The notes beneath the pieces are model-generated. The model saw nothing but the letters and a program-made list of their open reading frames with translations, was not told the origin of the DNA and searched no databases. A stretch of 64,000 nucleotides of DNA. Origin: Saccharospirillum alexandrii (GTDB lineage Bacteria; Pseudomonadota; Gammaproteobacteria; Pseudomonadales; Natronospirillaceae). Made by a program: the position numbers and the translations under genes. Below are positions 19,579-29,575 of the stretch, one piece after another; the stretch's first letter is position 1, and each line of letters starts with the position of its first letter. The stretch lies in the NCBI RefSeq assembly GCF_004000275.1, contig NZ_RCIP01000005.1, positions 440-64,439 on the forward strand, written 5' to 3'.

Positions 19579-21759
19579 TCACTCCGGCATCAGTTTCAGA
19601 TACAGTGCACCCAGAGGCGGTAGGGTGAGCCGCAGATGCTGCGCCTGACCATCGGCCGGACCGGGCTCGGTCGACAAGCGGGTCGCTGTCGGGAAATTGC
19701 TACCACCGTAGTATTCCGAATCGCTGTTCAGCACCACCTCGTACCGGCCTGGCACCAGAGTGCCCAGTACATAGTCTTCGCGCGGCATGGGGGTGAAGTT
19801 GACGACAATCAGCATCAGGTCCTTGCCATCCAGCGACCGCCGGAACAGGCTGAGCACGCTGGCCTCGGCATCGCCAGCATTGATCCAGCCAAAGCCTTCG
19901 GCCTCGCAGTCGGTTTCATACAGCGCTGGCTCAGAGCGGTAGAGGTTGTTCAGGTCCCGGAACAGCGCCTGGATGCCGCGGTGACGCGGGTATTGCAGCA
20001 GGCCCCAGTCGAGCTGGGCCCGGTAATTCCACTCCAGCGTCTGGCCGAATTCATTGCCCATGAAGTTCAGTTTCTTGCCGGGGTGGGCAAACATATAGCT
20101 GTAATAGGCGCGCAGATTGGCGGCCTGTTGCCATTCATCGCCTGGCATTCGGGTCATTACCGTGCCTTTGCCGTGCACCACTTCATCGTGCGACAGCGGC
20201 AGTACGAAGTTTTCGTTGAAGGCATACACGCCCGAGAAGGTTAGGGCGTCGTGGTGGTATTTGCGGTACACCGGGTCCTGTTTCATGTAGCCGAGGGTGT
20301 CGTGCATCCAGCCCATGTTCCACTTGAACCCGAAGCCCAGGCCGCCGGCGAAGACCGGGCGGGAAACGCCATCGAAAGCCGTGGATTCCTCGGCAATGGT
20401 GTAGCAATTCGGAAAGCGGCCATAGACGGTTTCGTTGAAGCGGCGCACGAAGGCAATGGCTTCGTAGTTGTGATTGCCGCCGTCGACGTTGGGGGTCCAT
20501 TCGCCTTCTTCGCGTGAATAGTCGAGATACAGCATGGAGGCGACGGCATCGACCCGCAGGCCGTCGATGTGAAACTCCTCGAGCCAGATCAGCGCCGACG
20601 ACACCAGAAAATCACAGACGGTGTAGCGGCCAAAATCGTAGATGTAGGAATTCCAGTCCGGGTGCCAGCCGCGTTGGGGGTCGGCGTACTCATACAGAGG
20701 CGTCCCGTCAAATCGGGCCAAACCGTGTTCATCGGCCGGGAAGTGGGCTGGCACCCAGTCCACGATGACCGCAATGCCGTTCTGGTGGCATTTATCAACC
20801 AGGTATTTGAACTCATCCGGAGTACCAAAACGGCTGGTCGGCGCAAACAACCCGATTGGCTGGTAACCCCAACTGCCGTCGTAGGGGTATTCGGACACCG
20901 GCATCAGTTCGAGGTGGGTGAACTTCATGTCGAGCAGGTAGGGAATCAGTTCATCGGCCAACTCGTGGTAGTTGAGCGGCTGTCCATCCCGGGTTTTCCA
21001 GGAGCCGGCATGCAGCTCATAGATGCTCATCGGCTCGTGCCGTGGATCACTGGAGGAGCGTTTCTGCCAGGCCTGATCCTGCCATTCATAGGCGCGATGA
21101 TCGATGACGATGGAATTGAAATCCGGGTACTGGGTGATGCCGAAGGCGTAGGGGTCGCACTTGTGCGGCAGCAGATGCTCGCGCGCGTCTTTAAGCTCGA
21201 ATTTGTAGGCATCGCCAGCCTGAAGGTGGGGTACGAACAAGCGCCAGATGCCATCATGGTGGCTGGTCATCGGGTGTCGCCGGCCGTCCCAGTTGTTGAA
21301 ATCCCCGATCACGCTGACGCTGCGTGCATTGGGTGCATAGACGGCAAAGCGAACCCCGGTCACCTCAATGCCATTCAGCTTGGTTGTACACAGCTGGGCG
21401 CCCATAGACTTGTACAGCGTCGATGAATCGCAGGGCATGTCTTCAAAGGTGCGTTCAACGCACTGATAGGCGTCGATGGCATCCCACTCGTGGCCACCCT
21501 TGCCCTGAACGTGTAACTGATAGGCAGGGCGTTTCTTTTGCTTGAGGGTCAGTTCAAAGACATCGCTGTTCGGCCAGCGACTGAAACGACCGAGGGATTT
21601 ACCCGTTTTCAGATCACGGGCTTCGAGTTGCTCGGCATCGGGCTGATATACCCGGATCAGCCAGCCGGCGTCGGTTTCAAAGACGCCCAGATGATCAAAG
21701 GGGCGGGCTTCCAGTACATGCTGTAAACGGTCGACGAGTTCCCGGTCGGGTTGATTCAT
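19579..21759 (-). CDS. glgB: 1,4-alpha-glucan branching enzyme GlgB
   Basis: 726 residues, the typical bacterial size. It moves oligoglucan chains to make alpha-1,6 branches in glycogen. There is an N-terminal non-catalytic region, a CBM48 domain near 125-215 (GDFNNWDGRRHPM) and a GH13 barrel. Motifs: YELHAGSWKT (247-256), GSWGYQPIGLFAP, IVDWVPAHFP (332-341), nucleophile D404 in GLRVDAVASM, acid/base E457 in TIAEEST and the LSHDEVVHGK motif. The C-terminal beta domain ends with GALYLKLMPE. It reads toward glgX, probably one transcription unit. Confidence 0.95.
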   Translation of the reverse strand: MNQPDRELVDRLQHVLEARPFDHLGVFETDAGWLIRVYQPDAEQLEARDLKTGKSLGRFSRWPNSDVFELTLKQKKRPAYQLHVQGKGGHEWDAIDAYQCVERTFEDMPCDSSTLYKSMGAQLCTTKLNGIEVTGVRFAVYAPNARSVSVIGDFNNWDGRRHPMTSHHDGIWRLFVPHLQAGDAYKFELKDAREHLLPHKCDPYAFGITQYPDFNSIVIDHRAYEWQDQAWQKRSSSDPRHEPMSIYELHAGSWKTRDGQPLNYHELADELIPYLLDMKFTHLELMPVSEYPYDGSWGYQPIGLFAPTSRFGTPDEFKYLVDKCHQNGIAVIVDWVPAHFPADEHGLARFDGTPLYEYADPQRGWHPDWNSYIYDFGRYTVCDFLVSSALIWLEEFHIDGLRVDAVASMLYLDYSREEGEWTPNVDGGNHNYEAIAFVRRFNETVYGRFPNCYTIAEESTAFDGVSRPVFAGGLGFGFKWNMGWMHDTLGYMKQDPVYRKYHHDALTFSGVYAFNENFVLPLSHDEVVHGKGTVMTRMPGDEWQQAANLRAYYSYMFAHPGKKLNFMGNEFGQTLEWNYRAQLDWGLLQYPRHRGIQALFRDLNNLYRSEPALYETDCEAEGFGWINAGDAEASVLSLFRRSLDGKDLMLIVVNFTPMPREDYVLGTLVPGRYEVVLNSDSEYYGGSNFPTATRLSTEPGPADGQAQHLRLTLPPLGALYLKLMPE

Positions 21760-21894
21760 ATTGGTTACACTGCCTTGTCGGTCTGGTCGAGTGGCCTGTC
21801 TGGTCGGCCTGTTCTGGCTGAAACAGGCGACCTCTGTTGTTATTGGGTCCGTACCTGATTCCCAGTGTAGACCGAAGCGATCTGCTTTGCAGCG

Positions 21895-24654
21895 CTAGCC
21901 ACCCAGCGTTAGGCTCAGGGTGGGTACCCAGTCGCCTTGTTCTGGCCGGTAATACACCGATGCGGTTGGCACCAGTCGTAACCGGCTGTTGCGAAGTACA
22001 TTGGACGGTGCGCTCAGTTGAACCCCATAGGCGCTGCGTTGTTCTTCACCACGGTATTGCACCCTGGCGTCGAACGCCAGGGTCAGGCTGCGCAGATAGA
22101 GCCATCGGCCAAGGGCGGCATCCACAGGCCCGAGACTGAACTGGTAATTGGCCCGGCTGGTGGCCATATCGCGTGTTATCGGGGCGGATTCGAATACCGG
22201 GGAGGTTGCTATGCGACTGCTGCCGGTAAAGTCCGGCTCACGCCGTTGCCATTGGCCCGAGATGCTGAAGTGATGGTTATCGGCGAGACCGGGAATGTGC
22301 ACGGTGTTGCTCAGGGCGAGCTGGAAGCCGCCGGTGTCCAGTTGGGTGTCGAGCTGAACGGCCGGGGCGATGGCGATCGGAGCCTGGAGGTCGCGCGGTG
22401 CGGCCTGGTGTGCCCAATAGCCGGAGAGCCCGGCCTCAATGAAGCTGGCTTCGGCGGAGGCGTTCGAATCGATGGCGGTGGCGCTCAGGTGGGTGATGCC
22501 CAGGCTTGGCTCCAGGCCCACCCGGGCAACGCCCCGGGTTTGTTGCAGTGGTAAAGAGAGCGCCAGTCGGGTTTCGGTGTCGATCCGGTTCAAATCGGTA
22601 CCGGGTTGCTGTTCCACGGAGAAAGAAACGACTGGCCAGTAACGACGCCAGTCAAGGGTCAGGGAACCGGTCGGGGTGTCTGCTTCCCAGTTGTAACCCA
22701 GGCTGATGGCGGTGCTCAGGGTGTTCATCAGATTGGTGTTATAGAGGTTTAGGGTGGCGGCCTGGTTATCGGCGCTCAGCAGCCAGCTGTTGGGCAGCCA
22801 GTCGCCGGGAGCGTAGTGAAACCGTTCGGCCGGGCCTGCGTTTACCTGTACCGGCTCGACCGGTTGGGCCAGCGGGGCGATGTAGGGCTCCTGGGGCGCG
22901 AAGTCTGCTTCGGCCACCCAGTGCGCTTGCGGCCCGGGCGCTGCCTGCCAGGGGTGTTCGACCAGGGCATGGCCATTGGCCTGGTAATCGGTGCTGAGCA
23001 GGCGCTGTTGCTCCTCATCCCAAACAATAAAGTAGTTACCGAAGGGCCGCTGACTGATGCGATAGCGCGCGCCGCTGGCAGGGTCCAGCGCCCAGAGACT
23101 GTCGATGCCGCCACGATCGCTCGTGTAAAGCACCCAGTCGCTGGCCTGCACCGGGGAGCGCCAGGTTTCGCCTTGCACGGGCCCGGCCAGGGTGCGCAGT
23201 TGGCCGGTATGGCTGGACCAGTGCATCAACTGAGTGCCCGCCTCGGTGAGCAGGGCAAATACCCAGTCACCCTCGTCGTTGGCCGACATATCAAAGGCCA
23301 GGCTCCGCTTCGGCAGCGGGATCTGGCGCAGGCTCTGGCCTTCCGGGCTGAGCAGGTCCAGTTGGCTGTTGCGGTCCATGCTGAAACGGTGGGCCAGCAG
23401 GTGCCCGGTTTTGGCCTGGCCAGCCGAGGTAACATCACCCAGCTCGGTCAAGCGGTACCGCTCTGCGTTTTGGATATCAAAGCAATACAGATCGCGGGTT
23501 ACTTCGCGATTAAAGCGCGGGTGTTCCCGGCCTTCGGCCCAGCAGAAGCGGTCATTGGCGTAACTGACGGTTTTTTGCTTCGCGGTTCCGGTGTAGCCCG
23601 CAGCGACGGCCGCAGGCAAGGTGGCAACCCGGTATGTTTCATCCTGAGACAGAATAACCAGGTGGCTGCCCGTTTTTACATCCATTTCCACCGCCAGCAC
23701 CCAGTCTTCGTCAATCGAGACCGGATAGAGGCTTCGCCAGTGGTCCGATGCAGGTTTCCAGAGCGGTGTGACCGGGGTGATCTCCAGGTCATCAACCGTA
23801 GCTTGCCAGCGCTGATGCAGGTCATCCCAGGCGGCGTGGTAGGCCTGGCTCAGGTTCTTGCCAGTCAGGGCGCGAATGCGACCGTCGAACGTGAAGCCAG
23901 CACCGGGTTCGGCCACGCCCGCGAGTGCCTGGTCCAAAATTAACGAACCGTGCTCGCGCCGCAGGTAGCTCGTCATCAGATACCCGAAATCGTAGGGGCT
24001 GACCCGGGGGTACTGTTCAAAGCCGGTGCCGAGCATCGCCCGGTCGTAGGAATAGCGTTGCCCGCTCAGTTCGTGAGTACGCAGCCACAAGTCAAACGAG
24101 GCCACTCGCCCGCGTCCCCCCTGAGTGAGCCGGGTCTCTTCGGCGACGGCATCGCCTTCGAGCAGCCAATTGGGGTAAAACAGCAGCACGATGGCCATGG
24201 TGCCGTTCTCGCCGGCCAGTACCCGGGCTACACGTCCGGTGGTGGTATCCAGCGGCTGGGCAAACTGCACCAGATGACGACCCTCATGCACAGTCAGCAG
24301 GTCGAGCCATTCCAGCCCGCCCAGTGGGGAAGGCTGATTGAAAAACACGGATTGAATGGGGTCGCTGCGTACAAAGCCGTTGGATGTCAGCGTAGCGGCG
24401 GACAGTACAATGGGAATGCGCCGGGGTGGGCGTTGAACGGGCATCGATTCGGTCAGTGCCGGCCAGTAAGTACCCAACCGGTTGGCGACATAGCGGGCCT
24501 CGGCTTCAAGACCTTCGGGGTAGACAATGTCGAAACCGGGCATCGCTATCTGATGCCAGACACGACCGGGTCGATTCTGGTCGTTGGCATAAACCGGCAA
24601 TGTCAGATAGGCCAGCAGGGTGGTTACGGCCAGTGCAGCAGCACGAAAAGTCAC
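21895..24654 (-). CDS. Secreted zincin-propeller-barrel protein (gluzincin-like)
   Basis: 919 residues, function unknown. A signal peptide is clear (MTFRAAALAVTTLLAYLTLP, cut after VYA23). An N-terminal peptidase_MA-like segment has H123-E-x-x-H127 in LLTVHEGRHLVQF and a downstream E166 in YPNWLLEGDAVAEE, the HExxH plus WxxEG(x)A pattern of zinc metalloproteases. Residues about 290-610 carry repeated beta-strand segments with W/D motifs, as in TolB/DPP-type beta-propellers. The last 270 residues alternate polar and hydrophobic positions and end LSLTLGG, as in an outer-membrane beta-barrel. I infer an outer-membrane protein with a periplasmic or exposed protease head. Catalytic activity is unproven. 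It stands between glgB and htpX, all on the - strand, with a 164-base gap to htpX. Confidence 0.7.
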   Translation of the reverse strand: MTFRAAALAVTTLLAYLTLPVYANDQNRPGRVWHQIAMPGFDIVYPEGLEAEARYVANRLGTYWPALTESMPVQRPPRRIPIVLSAATLTSNGFVRSDPIQSVFFNQPSPLGGLEWLDLLTVHEGRHLVQFAQPLDTTTGRVARVLAGENGTMAIVLLFYPNWLLEGDAVAEETRLTQGGRGRVASFDLWLRTHELSGQRYSYDRAMLGTGFEQYPRVSPYDFGYLMTSYLRREHGSLILDQALAGVAEPGAGFTFDGRIRALTGKNLSQAYHAAWDDLHQRWQATVDDLEITPVTPLWKPASDHWRSLYPVSIDEDWVLAVEMDVKTGSHLVILSQDETYRVATLPAAVAAGYTGTAKQKTVSYANDRFCWAEGREHPRFNREVTRDLYCFDIQNAERYRLTELGDVTSAGQAKTGHLLAHRFSMDRNSQLDLLSPEGQSLRQIPLPKRSLAFDMSANDEGDWVFALLTEAGTQLMHWSSHTGQLRTLAGPVQGETWRSPVQASDWVLYTSDRGGIDSLWALDPASGARYRISQRPFGNYFIVWDEEQQRLLSTDYQANGHALVEHPWQAAPGPQAHWVAEADFAPQEPYIAPLAQPVEPVQVNAGPAERFHYAPGDWLPNSWLLSADNQAATLNLYNTNLMNTLSTAISLGYNWEADTPTGSLTLDWRRYWPVVSFSVEQQPGTDLNRIDTETRLALSLPLQQTRGVARVGLEPSLGITHLSATAIDSNASAEASFIEAGLSGYWAHQAAPRDLQAPIAIAPAVQLDTQLDTGGFQLALSNTVHIPGLADNHHFSISGQWQRREPDFTGSSRIATSPVFESAPITRDMATSRANYQFSLGPVDAALGRWLYLRSLTLAFDARVQYRGEEQRSAYGVQLSAPSNVLRNSRLRLVPTASVYYRPEQGDWVPTLSLTLGG

Positions 24655-24818
24655 GGCGGATTCCTTTCATAGAGCCCGGTTGGGTCAGAAAGGCGCAGTG
24701 TAAAAGATTATTGGGGAGGATGCCCGGGCTCTCGACACCATCCACGATCGGGGGGGGCGAGTGCCCGGGGTGATCAAGTTTCGAAGTCTGCCCAGTAGCC
24801 GCTGCGGTTCAAGACTTA

Positions 24819-25688
24819 TCAGGCTGCCTGACGCAAGGCCGCGATGCGGTCATCCAGGCTGGGGTGGGAAGCAAACAGCTCCTTGCGTTTGCCTTTGATG
24901 CCAAAGGCGACCAGTTGGCCATCCAGCTGCGAGTCCTGCCCGGTTTTTAACCGTTCCAGCGCTGCTATCATCTTGGGCGCGCCGACCAGTGACGCCGAAC
25001 CGGCATCGGCCCGGTATTCACGCTGGCGTGAGAACCACATGGCAATGATGCTGGCGAGCACGCCAAAGACCATTTCCATCACCATCACCACCGCCAGGTA
25101 GCTGAAGAAACCCAGGCCCTGGCCATTGTCGTTACCCCGTGCGACAGCGTTGTTGATGATTTGCGCCACAATGCGCGCGAAGAAAATTACAAAGGTGTTC
25201 AACACGCCCTGAACCAGCGCCATAGTCACCATGTCGCCGTTGGCAATGTGTGAAATCTCGTGCGCAAGTACGGCTTCGGCTTCGTCGCGGTTCATGGTGC
25301 GCATCAAACCGACCGATACGGCGACCAGTGAGTTGTTCTTGCTGGCGCCCGTGGCAAAGGCGTTGGCTTCCGGTGCCGGAAACACCGCCACTTCAGGCAT
25401 GCCAATGTTGGCCTGCTTGGCCAGACGCGCAACGGTTTGCATCAGCCACTGTTCTTCGGCGTTGCGCGGTTTTTCAATCACTTGAGCTCCGGTCGCGCGT
25501 TTGGCCATCCATTTGGAGAGCATCAGCGATATAAAGCTGCCGCCCATACCAAAGGCAAAGGCCAGCACCAGATAGCCGCCGGTATTGCCCAGCTGAACCC
25601 CGAAAGCGGGCAGAATAACGTTCATAAAGACACCCAGCACCAGAATGATAGCCAGGTTCGTCCCGAGGAAAAGCATGATGCGCTGCAT
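24819..25688 (-). CDS. htpX: Membrane zinc protease HtpX
   Basis: 289 residues. HtpX is an M48 metalloprotease that removes misfolded inner-membrane proteins together with FtsH and is usually part of the CpxAR or heat-shock response. Two N-terminal membrane segments (residues about 4-28 and 37-57), the catalytic motif H143-E-I-S-H147 in [12 protein letters not shown], two later hydrophobic segments (about 155-210) and the third zinc ligand in [15 protein letters not shown] are seen. The C-terminal [15 protein letters not shown] is the family ending. Start as given; the upstream region contains no strong sigma-32 site that I can point to. Confidence 0.95.
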   Translation of the reverse strand: MQRIMLFLGTNLAIILVLGVFMNVILPAFGVQLGNTGGYLVLAFAFGMGGSFISLMLSKWMAKRATGAQVIEKPRNAEEQWLMQTVARLAKQANIGMPEVAVFPAPEANAFATGASKNNSLVAVSVGLMRTMNRDEAEAVLAHEISHIANGDMVTMALVQGVLNTFVIFFARIVAQIINNAVARGNDNGQGLGFFSYLAVVMVMEMVFGVLASIIAMWFSRQREYRADAGSASLVGAPKMIAALERLKTGQDSQLDGQLVAFGIKGKRKELFASHPSLDDRIAALRQAA

Positions 25689-25796
25689 AACAACACCTAT
25701 AAGAAATGGGTCTCGCTATTATGGGGCCACCAGCGCGGCTGGCAAGTAGGCCAAAGGTCAGCTTTGTATAAATCGAAGAGGTGTTGACCAGGCTCC

Positions 25797-27122
25797 CTAG
25801 CTGCTTAGCCCATGCTTCTTAATCAACTTGTGCACATCGGTCCGGTTGCGCCCGGCCAGTGCGGCGGCCTGGGTGACGTTGCCTTCGGTCATGCTCAGGG
25901 CGCGGATCAGGTATTGGCGTTCGAAGGCATCGCGGGCTTCGCTCAGGGTGGGCCAGTGGGGTTGCTGATCGGCCAGGGCCTGGCGCACCAGCGCTTCGTG
26001 AACCACCGTGCTGGGGCAGAGCGCCACGCATTGTTCGATGACATTGACCAGTTGGCGCACGTTGCCCGGCCAGGGCGCCGTCATCAGCAGGTGCATGGCC
26101 CTGTCTTCAATGCGGGTGACGCGGCTGTTGTGTTGCTCCGCTGCGCGGCGCAGTAAATACCGCGCCAGCAACGGGATGTCTTCGGCGCGTTCGCGCAGGC
26201 TGGGCAGCGTCAGGTTGACGACATTCAGCCGGTAATAAAGGTCTTCCCGGAATTCGCCTTGTTCCATGGCCCGGCTGAGATCACGGTGGGTGGCGGAGAC
26301 GATGCGCACGTCGATTGGCAGGGTTTCGCTGCTGCCTACTGGGCGCACCTGACGCTCCTGCAGCACGCGCAGCAATTTCACTTGAAGCGGGGTGGGCATA
26401 TCGCCGATCTCATCCAGAAACAAAGTGCCGCCCTCGGCGGCCCGGAACAGGCCGGCCTGTTCCCGAATGGCGCCGGTGAAAGCACCCTTCGCATGGCCGA
26501 ACAGTTCCGATTCCAGCAAGTGCTCGGGCATGGCGCCACAGTTGAGTGCCACAAACGGACCCTTGGCGCGCGGGCTGGCGCGGTGAATCGCCTGGGCGAA
26601 CAATTCCTTGCCGGTGCCACTGGCGCCGCTGATCAGCACACTGACGTCGCTGCGGGCGACCTGGCGTGTCTGGTCGAGCAGGCGGGTCATGGCCGGGCTG
26701 CGGGCGATGATGTCGCGGTCCCAGTCGTCGGCGCACTGCGGACCGCCCCGGTCCATCACCTGGTTCATCAGGTCGCGCAGTTTGTCATGATCCAGCGGTT
26801 TGGTTAGAAAACCGAGCACACCTCTTTGGGTTGCCTGCACTGCCTCGGGGATCGAGCCGTGCGCGGTCATCAGAATAACCGCCAGATCCGGATACCGCTC
26901 GGTGATGCGTTCAAACAGCTTCATGCCGTCCAGCCCCGGCATACGCAGATCGCTGATCACCAGGTTGACAGTGTGGCGTTCCAGGTACGCCAGCGCTGCG
27001 GCTCCATCGCTCACGGCTTCAACCTGCCAGCCATCGCTGACCAGGCGCAGCGATAAGAGGCGCAGCAGGCTGGCATCGTCATCGACCAGTAGCAACGCGG
27101 GTTTGGATGCAGTCTGCGTCAT
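25797..27122 (-). CDS. glrR: Sigma-54-dependent response regulator GlrR (QseF)
   Basis: 441 residues from the ATG at 27122. The open frame continues upstream through qseG without coding support; the start is fixed by the receiver domain and by overlap with the qseG stop (ATGA). Receiver domain: D14-D15, phosphorylation site D58 in [10 protein letters not shown] and K108. AAA+ domain: Walker A GASGTGKE (166-173), sigma-54 contact motif GAFTGA (213-218) and GEIFLDEIGD-like [10 protein letters not shown] Fis-type HTH closes the protein ([16 protein letters not shown]). In Enterobacteria GlrR activates glmY and rpoE; targets here are unknown. Last gene of the glrK-qseG-glrR operon. Confidence 0.92.
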   Translation of the reverse strand: MTQTASKPALLLVDDDASLLRLLSLRLVSDGWQVEAVSDGAAALAYLERHTVNLVISDLRMPGLDGMKLFERITERYPDLAVILMTAHGSIPEAVQATQRGVLGFLTKPLDHDKLRDLMNQVMDRGGPQCADDWDRDIIARSPAMTRLLDQTRQVARSDVSVLISGASGTGKELFAQAIHRASPRAKGPFVALNCGAMPEHLLESELFGHAKGAFTGAIREQAGLFRAAEGGTLFLDEIGDMPTPLQVKLLRVLQERQVRPVGSSETLPIDVRIVSATHRDLSRAMEQGEFREDLYYRLNVVNLTLPSLRERAEDIPLLARYLLRRAAEQHNSRVTRIEDRAMHLLMTAPWPGNVRQLVNVIEQCVALCPSTVVHEALVRQALADQQPHWPTLSEARDAFERQYLIRALSMTEGNVTQAAALAGRNRTDVHKLIKKHGLSS

Positions 27123-27694
27123 GGGGTGTCCTCCTGTGCGGGTCCGTTCTCGCGGGTATTCAACTGGGATTCGATGGCCGTCAGCGCATCGATTTGTGCC
27201 TGTTTTTGTTCCAGTGCCTGTTGCAGTGATGTGATTTGGCTTTCCAGTGCCTGGCGTTGCCGATCGCGTTGACGGTAGTCGAACAGCAGTGCGCGGGCCG
27301 CGCTTTGGTGCAGCTCGATCAGCGGTTGCAAGCTGGCGGGCAGGTTGGGTTTGAGCTGCTGCAATTGTCCGATGCCCAATTGCAGCAGAACCGGGTTCTG
27401 GCCGGGTTGGCTGAAGTACAGTGCCCAGGCAAACGCCAGGTCGTGGTCCGCCGGGTGTGCGGGCAAGGCGGCCCAATCGAGCAGAGTTGTCGTCTGGCTG
27501 AAGTCCAGCCAGTGCCAGGCACTGGATTCGGCATCGAACACATCGGGCAGCAAGGGGCGTTCGCATTGCCCTTGCAGCGTGCCTCGAGTGGTTGGCTCCG
27601 GTGGTTTGGGCGATAGCCCGGCGCAGCCGGATAGCAGGAACAGTAAAACCACTAGGATAACCGGGAGTAGGCGGCTTGCGGTTTGGTGCATCAT
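27119..27694 (-). CDS. qseG: QseG-like lipoprotein
   Basis: 191 residues with a lipoprotein signal: hydrophobic stretch then LLSGC with C24 as the lipidated residue. The mature part has an aromatic N-terminal half and a C-terminal coiled-coil (about 140-180, rich in Q, R, A, L heptads: RQALESQITSLQQALEQKQ). In E. coli QseG is an outer-membrane lipoprotein that binds the periplasmic domain of QseE/GlrK and tunes its activity. Sequence divergence is large, so the name rests mainly on position between the kinase and GlrR. It overlaps both neighbours by four bases (ATGA), so translation is coupled. Confidence 0.7.
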   Translation of the reverse strand: MMHQTASRLLPVILVVLLFLLSGCAGLSPKPPEPTTRGTLQGQCERPLLPDVFDAESSAWHWLDFSQTTTLLDWAALPAHPADHDLAFAWALYFSQPGQNPVLLQLGIGQLQQLKPNLPASLQPLIELHQSAARALLFDYRQRDRQRQALESQITSLQQALEQKQAQIDALTAIESQLNTRENGPAQEDTP

Positions 27695-29193
27695 GCGTTT
27701 GCCCCTCTTACCGGTAATTGAATGCGCACACAGACATCAAACCCGTTGCGCTCGGCCAGTCCGGCGCGGCCTTCGAGCAGCCGGGCACAGTCGGTCACGA
27801 TAGACAGGCCGAGGCCGGAGCTTTGCAGGCTGTCCTGCCGGGGCGCGTCGCCGCGCTGAAAGGGTTCGAAAATACTCTGGTGCAGGTGAGCGGGGATGGC
27901 GGGCCCGGTGTTGGCTACTTCAAGAACGACCCAGGGTGACTGGTGTTCCAGCCGGATCTGAATCTGACCGGCGTCAGCCCCATAGGCCAGGGCATTGGTG
28001 ATCAGGTTGTCGAGCATGCGCTGGAACAGAGTCGGGTCGGTGTGCAGGCGATCGACTGTGCACACAACCTGAACGTTCATGCCCCGCTGGTGCAAGGCCA
28101 GTTGGTGTTGACGGAGGGTATCGTTGATCAAAGCCGACGGGTTCAGGGTTTGTCGCCTGACCTCGGTTTGCTGCAACCACTGGTTGTAGTCGAGCAATTG
28201 CTCGGTCAGTTGCGCCAGGCGGTCGGTGCTGCCGCTGAGCAGGGCGACTACTTCGCGTTGTGGTCCGGTCAGTGGCCCGGTGATACCGTCTTCCAGCAAA
28301 GAGCAGCCCTCTTTAATGCTGGCCAGTGGCGTTTTTAATTCATGGGCAGCGTGGCGCAGCAGGGCCAGGCGCAATGCTTCGAGTTGTTGCAGCCGACCTG
28401 AAAGCCAGGTCAGCCGCTCACCCAGCTCGTTCAATTCGCGTGGCCCTTGAATGCCTTTGTGGTTGGGCGTGGCACCAGGTTGGCCAAGCGAGCGGATCAT
28501 CCGGTCGAGCCGTTGTATCGGGGCCGCAATGCGCCGGCTTGAGCCGACGACCATGACAGCAGTCAGCAACACCAGGGTGAGCGTCTGCCAATACAGAGCT
28601 TGCTGCTCCTGTTGAATGATATCACCCTGCGCTTCCAGCCGCTGGTTCAACTGACGCCAGATAAGTTCAGTCAACTCGCTTTGGCGTTTTCTGAGCTGGG
28701 GTAAATCTGAGGTCAGGGTATTTGGGTTGGACGCTTCGTTTGAGGTGCCGAGTGCTGCTAATTGAGCGTCGATTAGTTGAAGGTGGCTGCCGCAGTGCGA
28801 TGCGGTTTCGCCGCCCATAGTCAGGCACGCAGCGCTCACTGCCTGCCGGTAATCCTGCAAGGCTTGTTGCGATTGGGTAAGGGTGTTGTCGCTGGTTACC
28901 ACGGCATGCTGGCGCAAGGCGCGTTCACTGTCGACGGCAAGCCGGTCGAGGTTTTCAACCTGGCGCGCTTCGCGCATGGCAGCCTGTGCCTCTGTTTGTG
29001 CCATAACGGTAATGCGCTGAAAAACGGTATGGCCCTGCCACAACAAAACGGCCAGTGGAATGAGTGCGATGGCAAAACTGACGATCAGGCGCTGTTGCAG
29101 AGACAACTGCTGCAACGATAGATGTTTAAGGGAAAAGTGTCGCCGTGAAGCGGTAGGCAAAGTCAAAGACGATGCATGTGACGTAGATTTCAT
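27691..29193 (-). CDS. glrK: Sensor histidine kinase GlrK (QseE)
   Basis: 500 residues. The inner-membrane kinase of the GlrKR system. First membrane segment about residues 36-53, periplasmic part to 202, second segment 203-218, HAMP region to about 270. HisKA domain with phospho-acceptor H284 in RHAAHELKTPLASIKEG; HATPase_c with N-box NLITNALAYGADAG and G-box SSGLGLSIVTDCARL. The N-terminal tail is unusually basic and repetitive (LSLQQLSLQQRL). It starts the operon; a leader of about 120 bases has no clear promoter by eye. Confidence 0.88.
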   Translation of the reverse strand: MKSTSHASSLTLPTASRRHFSLKHLSLQQLSLQQRLIVSFAIALIPLAVLLWQGHTVFQRITVMAQTEAQAAMREARQVENLDRLAVDSERALRQHAVVTSDNTLTQSQQALQDYRQAVSAACLTMGGETASHCGSHLQLIDAQLAALGTSNEASNPNTLTSDLPQLRKRQSELTELIWRQLNQRLEAQGDIIQQEQQALYWQTLTLVLLTAVMVVGSSRRIAAPIQRLDRMIRSLGQPGATPNHKGIQGPRELNELGERLTWLSGRLQQLEALRLALLRHAAHELKTPLASIKEGCSLLEDGITGPLTGPQREVVALLSGSTDRLAQLTEQLLDYNQWLQQTEVRRQTLNPSALINDTLRQHQLALHQRGMNVQVVCTVDRLHTDPTLFQRMLDNLITNALAYGADAGQIQIRLEHQSPWVVLEVANTGPAIPAHLHQSIFEPFQRGDAPRQDSLQSSGLGLSIVTDCARLLEGRAGLAERNGFDVCVRIQLPVRGANA

Positions 29194-29245
29194 GAAGTTG
29201 AGTCCGCAGACAGAGTAAAGGGGTGGCGCTGCGAACTTGTCACGG

Positions 29246-29269
29246 AAAAAGGGCTAACTCCTTTAGCCC
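29246..29269 (-). terminator. Rho-independent terminator of the EF-hand gene
   Basis: Read on the - strand: stem gggctaa with ttagccc (29251-29257 and 29263-29269), 5-nt loop, then five T residues (29246-29250). It lies 49 bases downstream of the EF-hand gene stop. Confidence 0.8.
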
Positions 29270-29317
29270 ATCAAAACGGTCATCGATGTCGATCTGAAAA
29301 CGGGATTTCAGTCCGGC

Positions 29318-29575
29318 TTATTTGCCTTCAGTAGTCTCGCTTTCAGTGTAGAACGTTTCAAATTCTTCCATGCTCAGGTCACCAGAACCGTCGGCGTCCA
29401 GCATTTCAAATTGCTCGGCCAGCAACAGATCAACATTGGCTTCGTCCTGAGTCAGAACGCCATCGCCATTGGCATCGAGCTGGTTAAACGCATCTTCAGC
29501 GCCCATAGTTTCCGCAGCAGCACCCATTGAGGCAGAGGCTAACACCAGGGCAGTTAGAGTCAGTGCAGTTTTCAT
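29318..29575 (-). CDS. Secreted EF-hand protein
   Basis: 85 residues from the ATG at 29575, which has a GGAGTAAGGA site; an upstream start would add a polar tail and spoil the signal peptide. Signal peptide MKTALTLTALVLASASMGAAAE (cut near A20-A21). Two canonical EF-hand loops: DANGDGVLTQDE (about 30-41) and DADGSGDLSMEE (about 54-65). It is acidic and probably periplasmic, and may bind or buffer calcium. Independent of the kinase operon: it has its own terminator, and a 300-base AT-rich region upstream. Confidence 0.82.
   Translation of the reverse strand: MKTALTLTALVLASASMGAAAETMGAEDAFNQLDANGDGVLTQDEANVDLLLAEQFEMLDADGSGDLSMEEFETFYTESETTEGK

Noticed and set aside
27123-27566. N-terminal extension of GlrR
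   Set aside because: The open frame continues upstream, but this part overlaps qseG and has no homology; the receiver domain starts at 27122.
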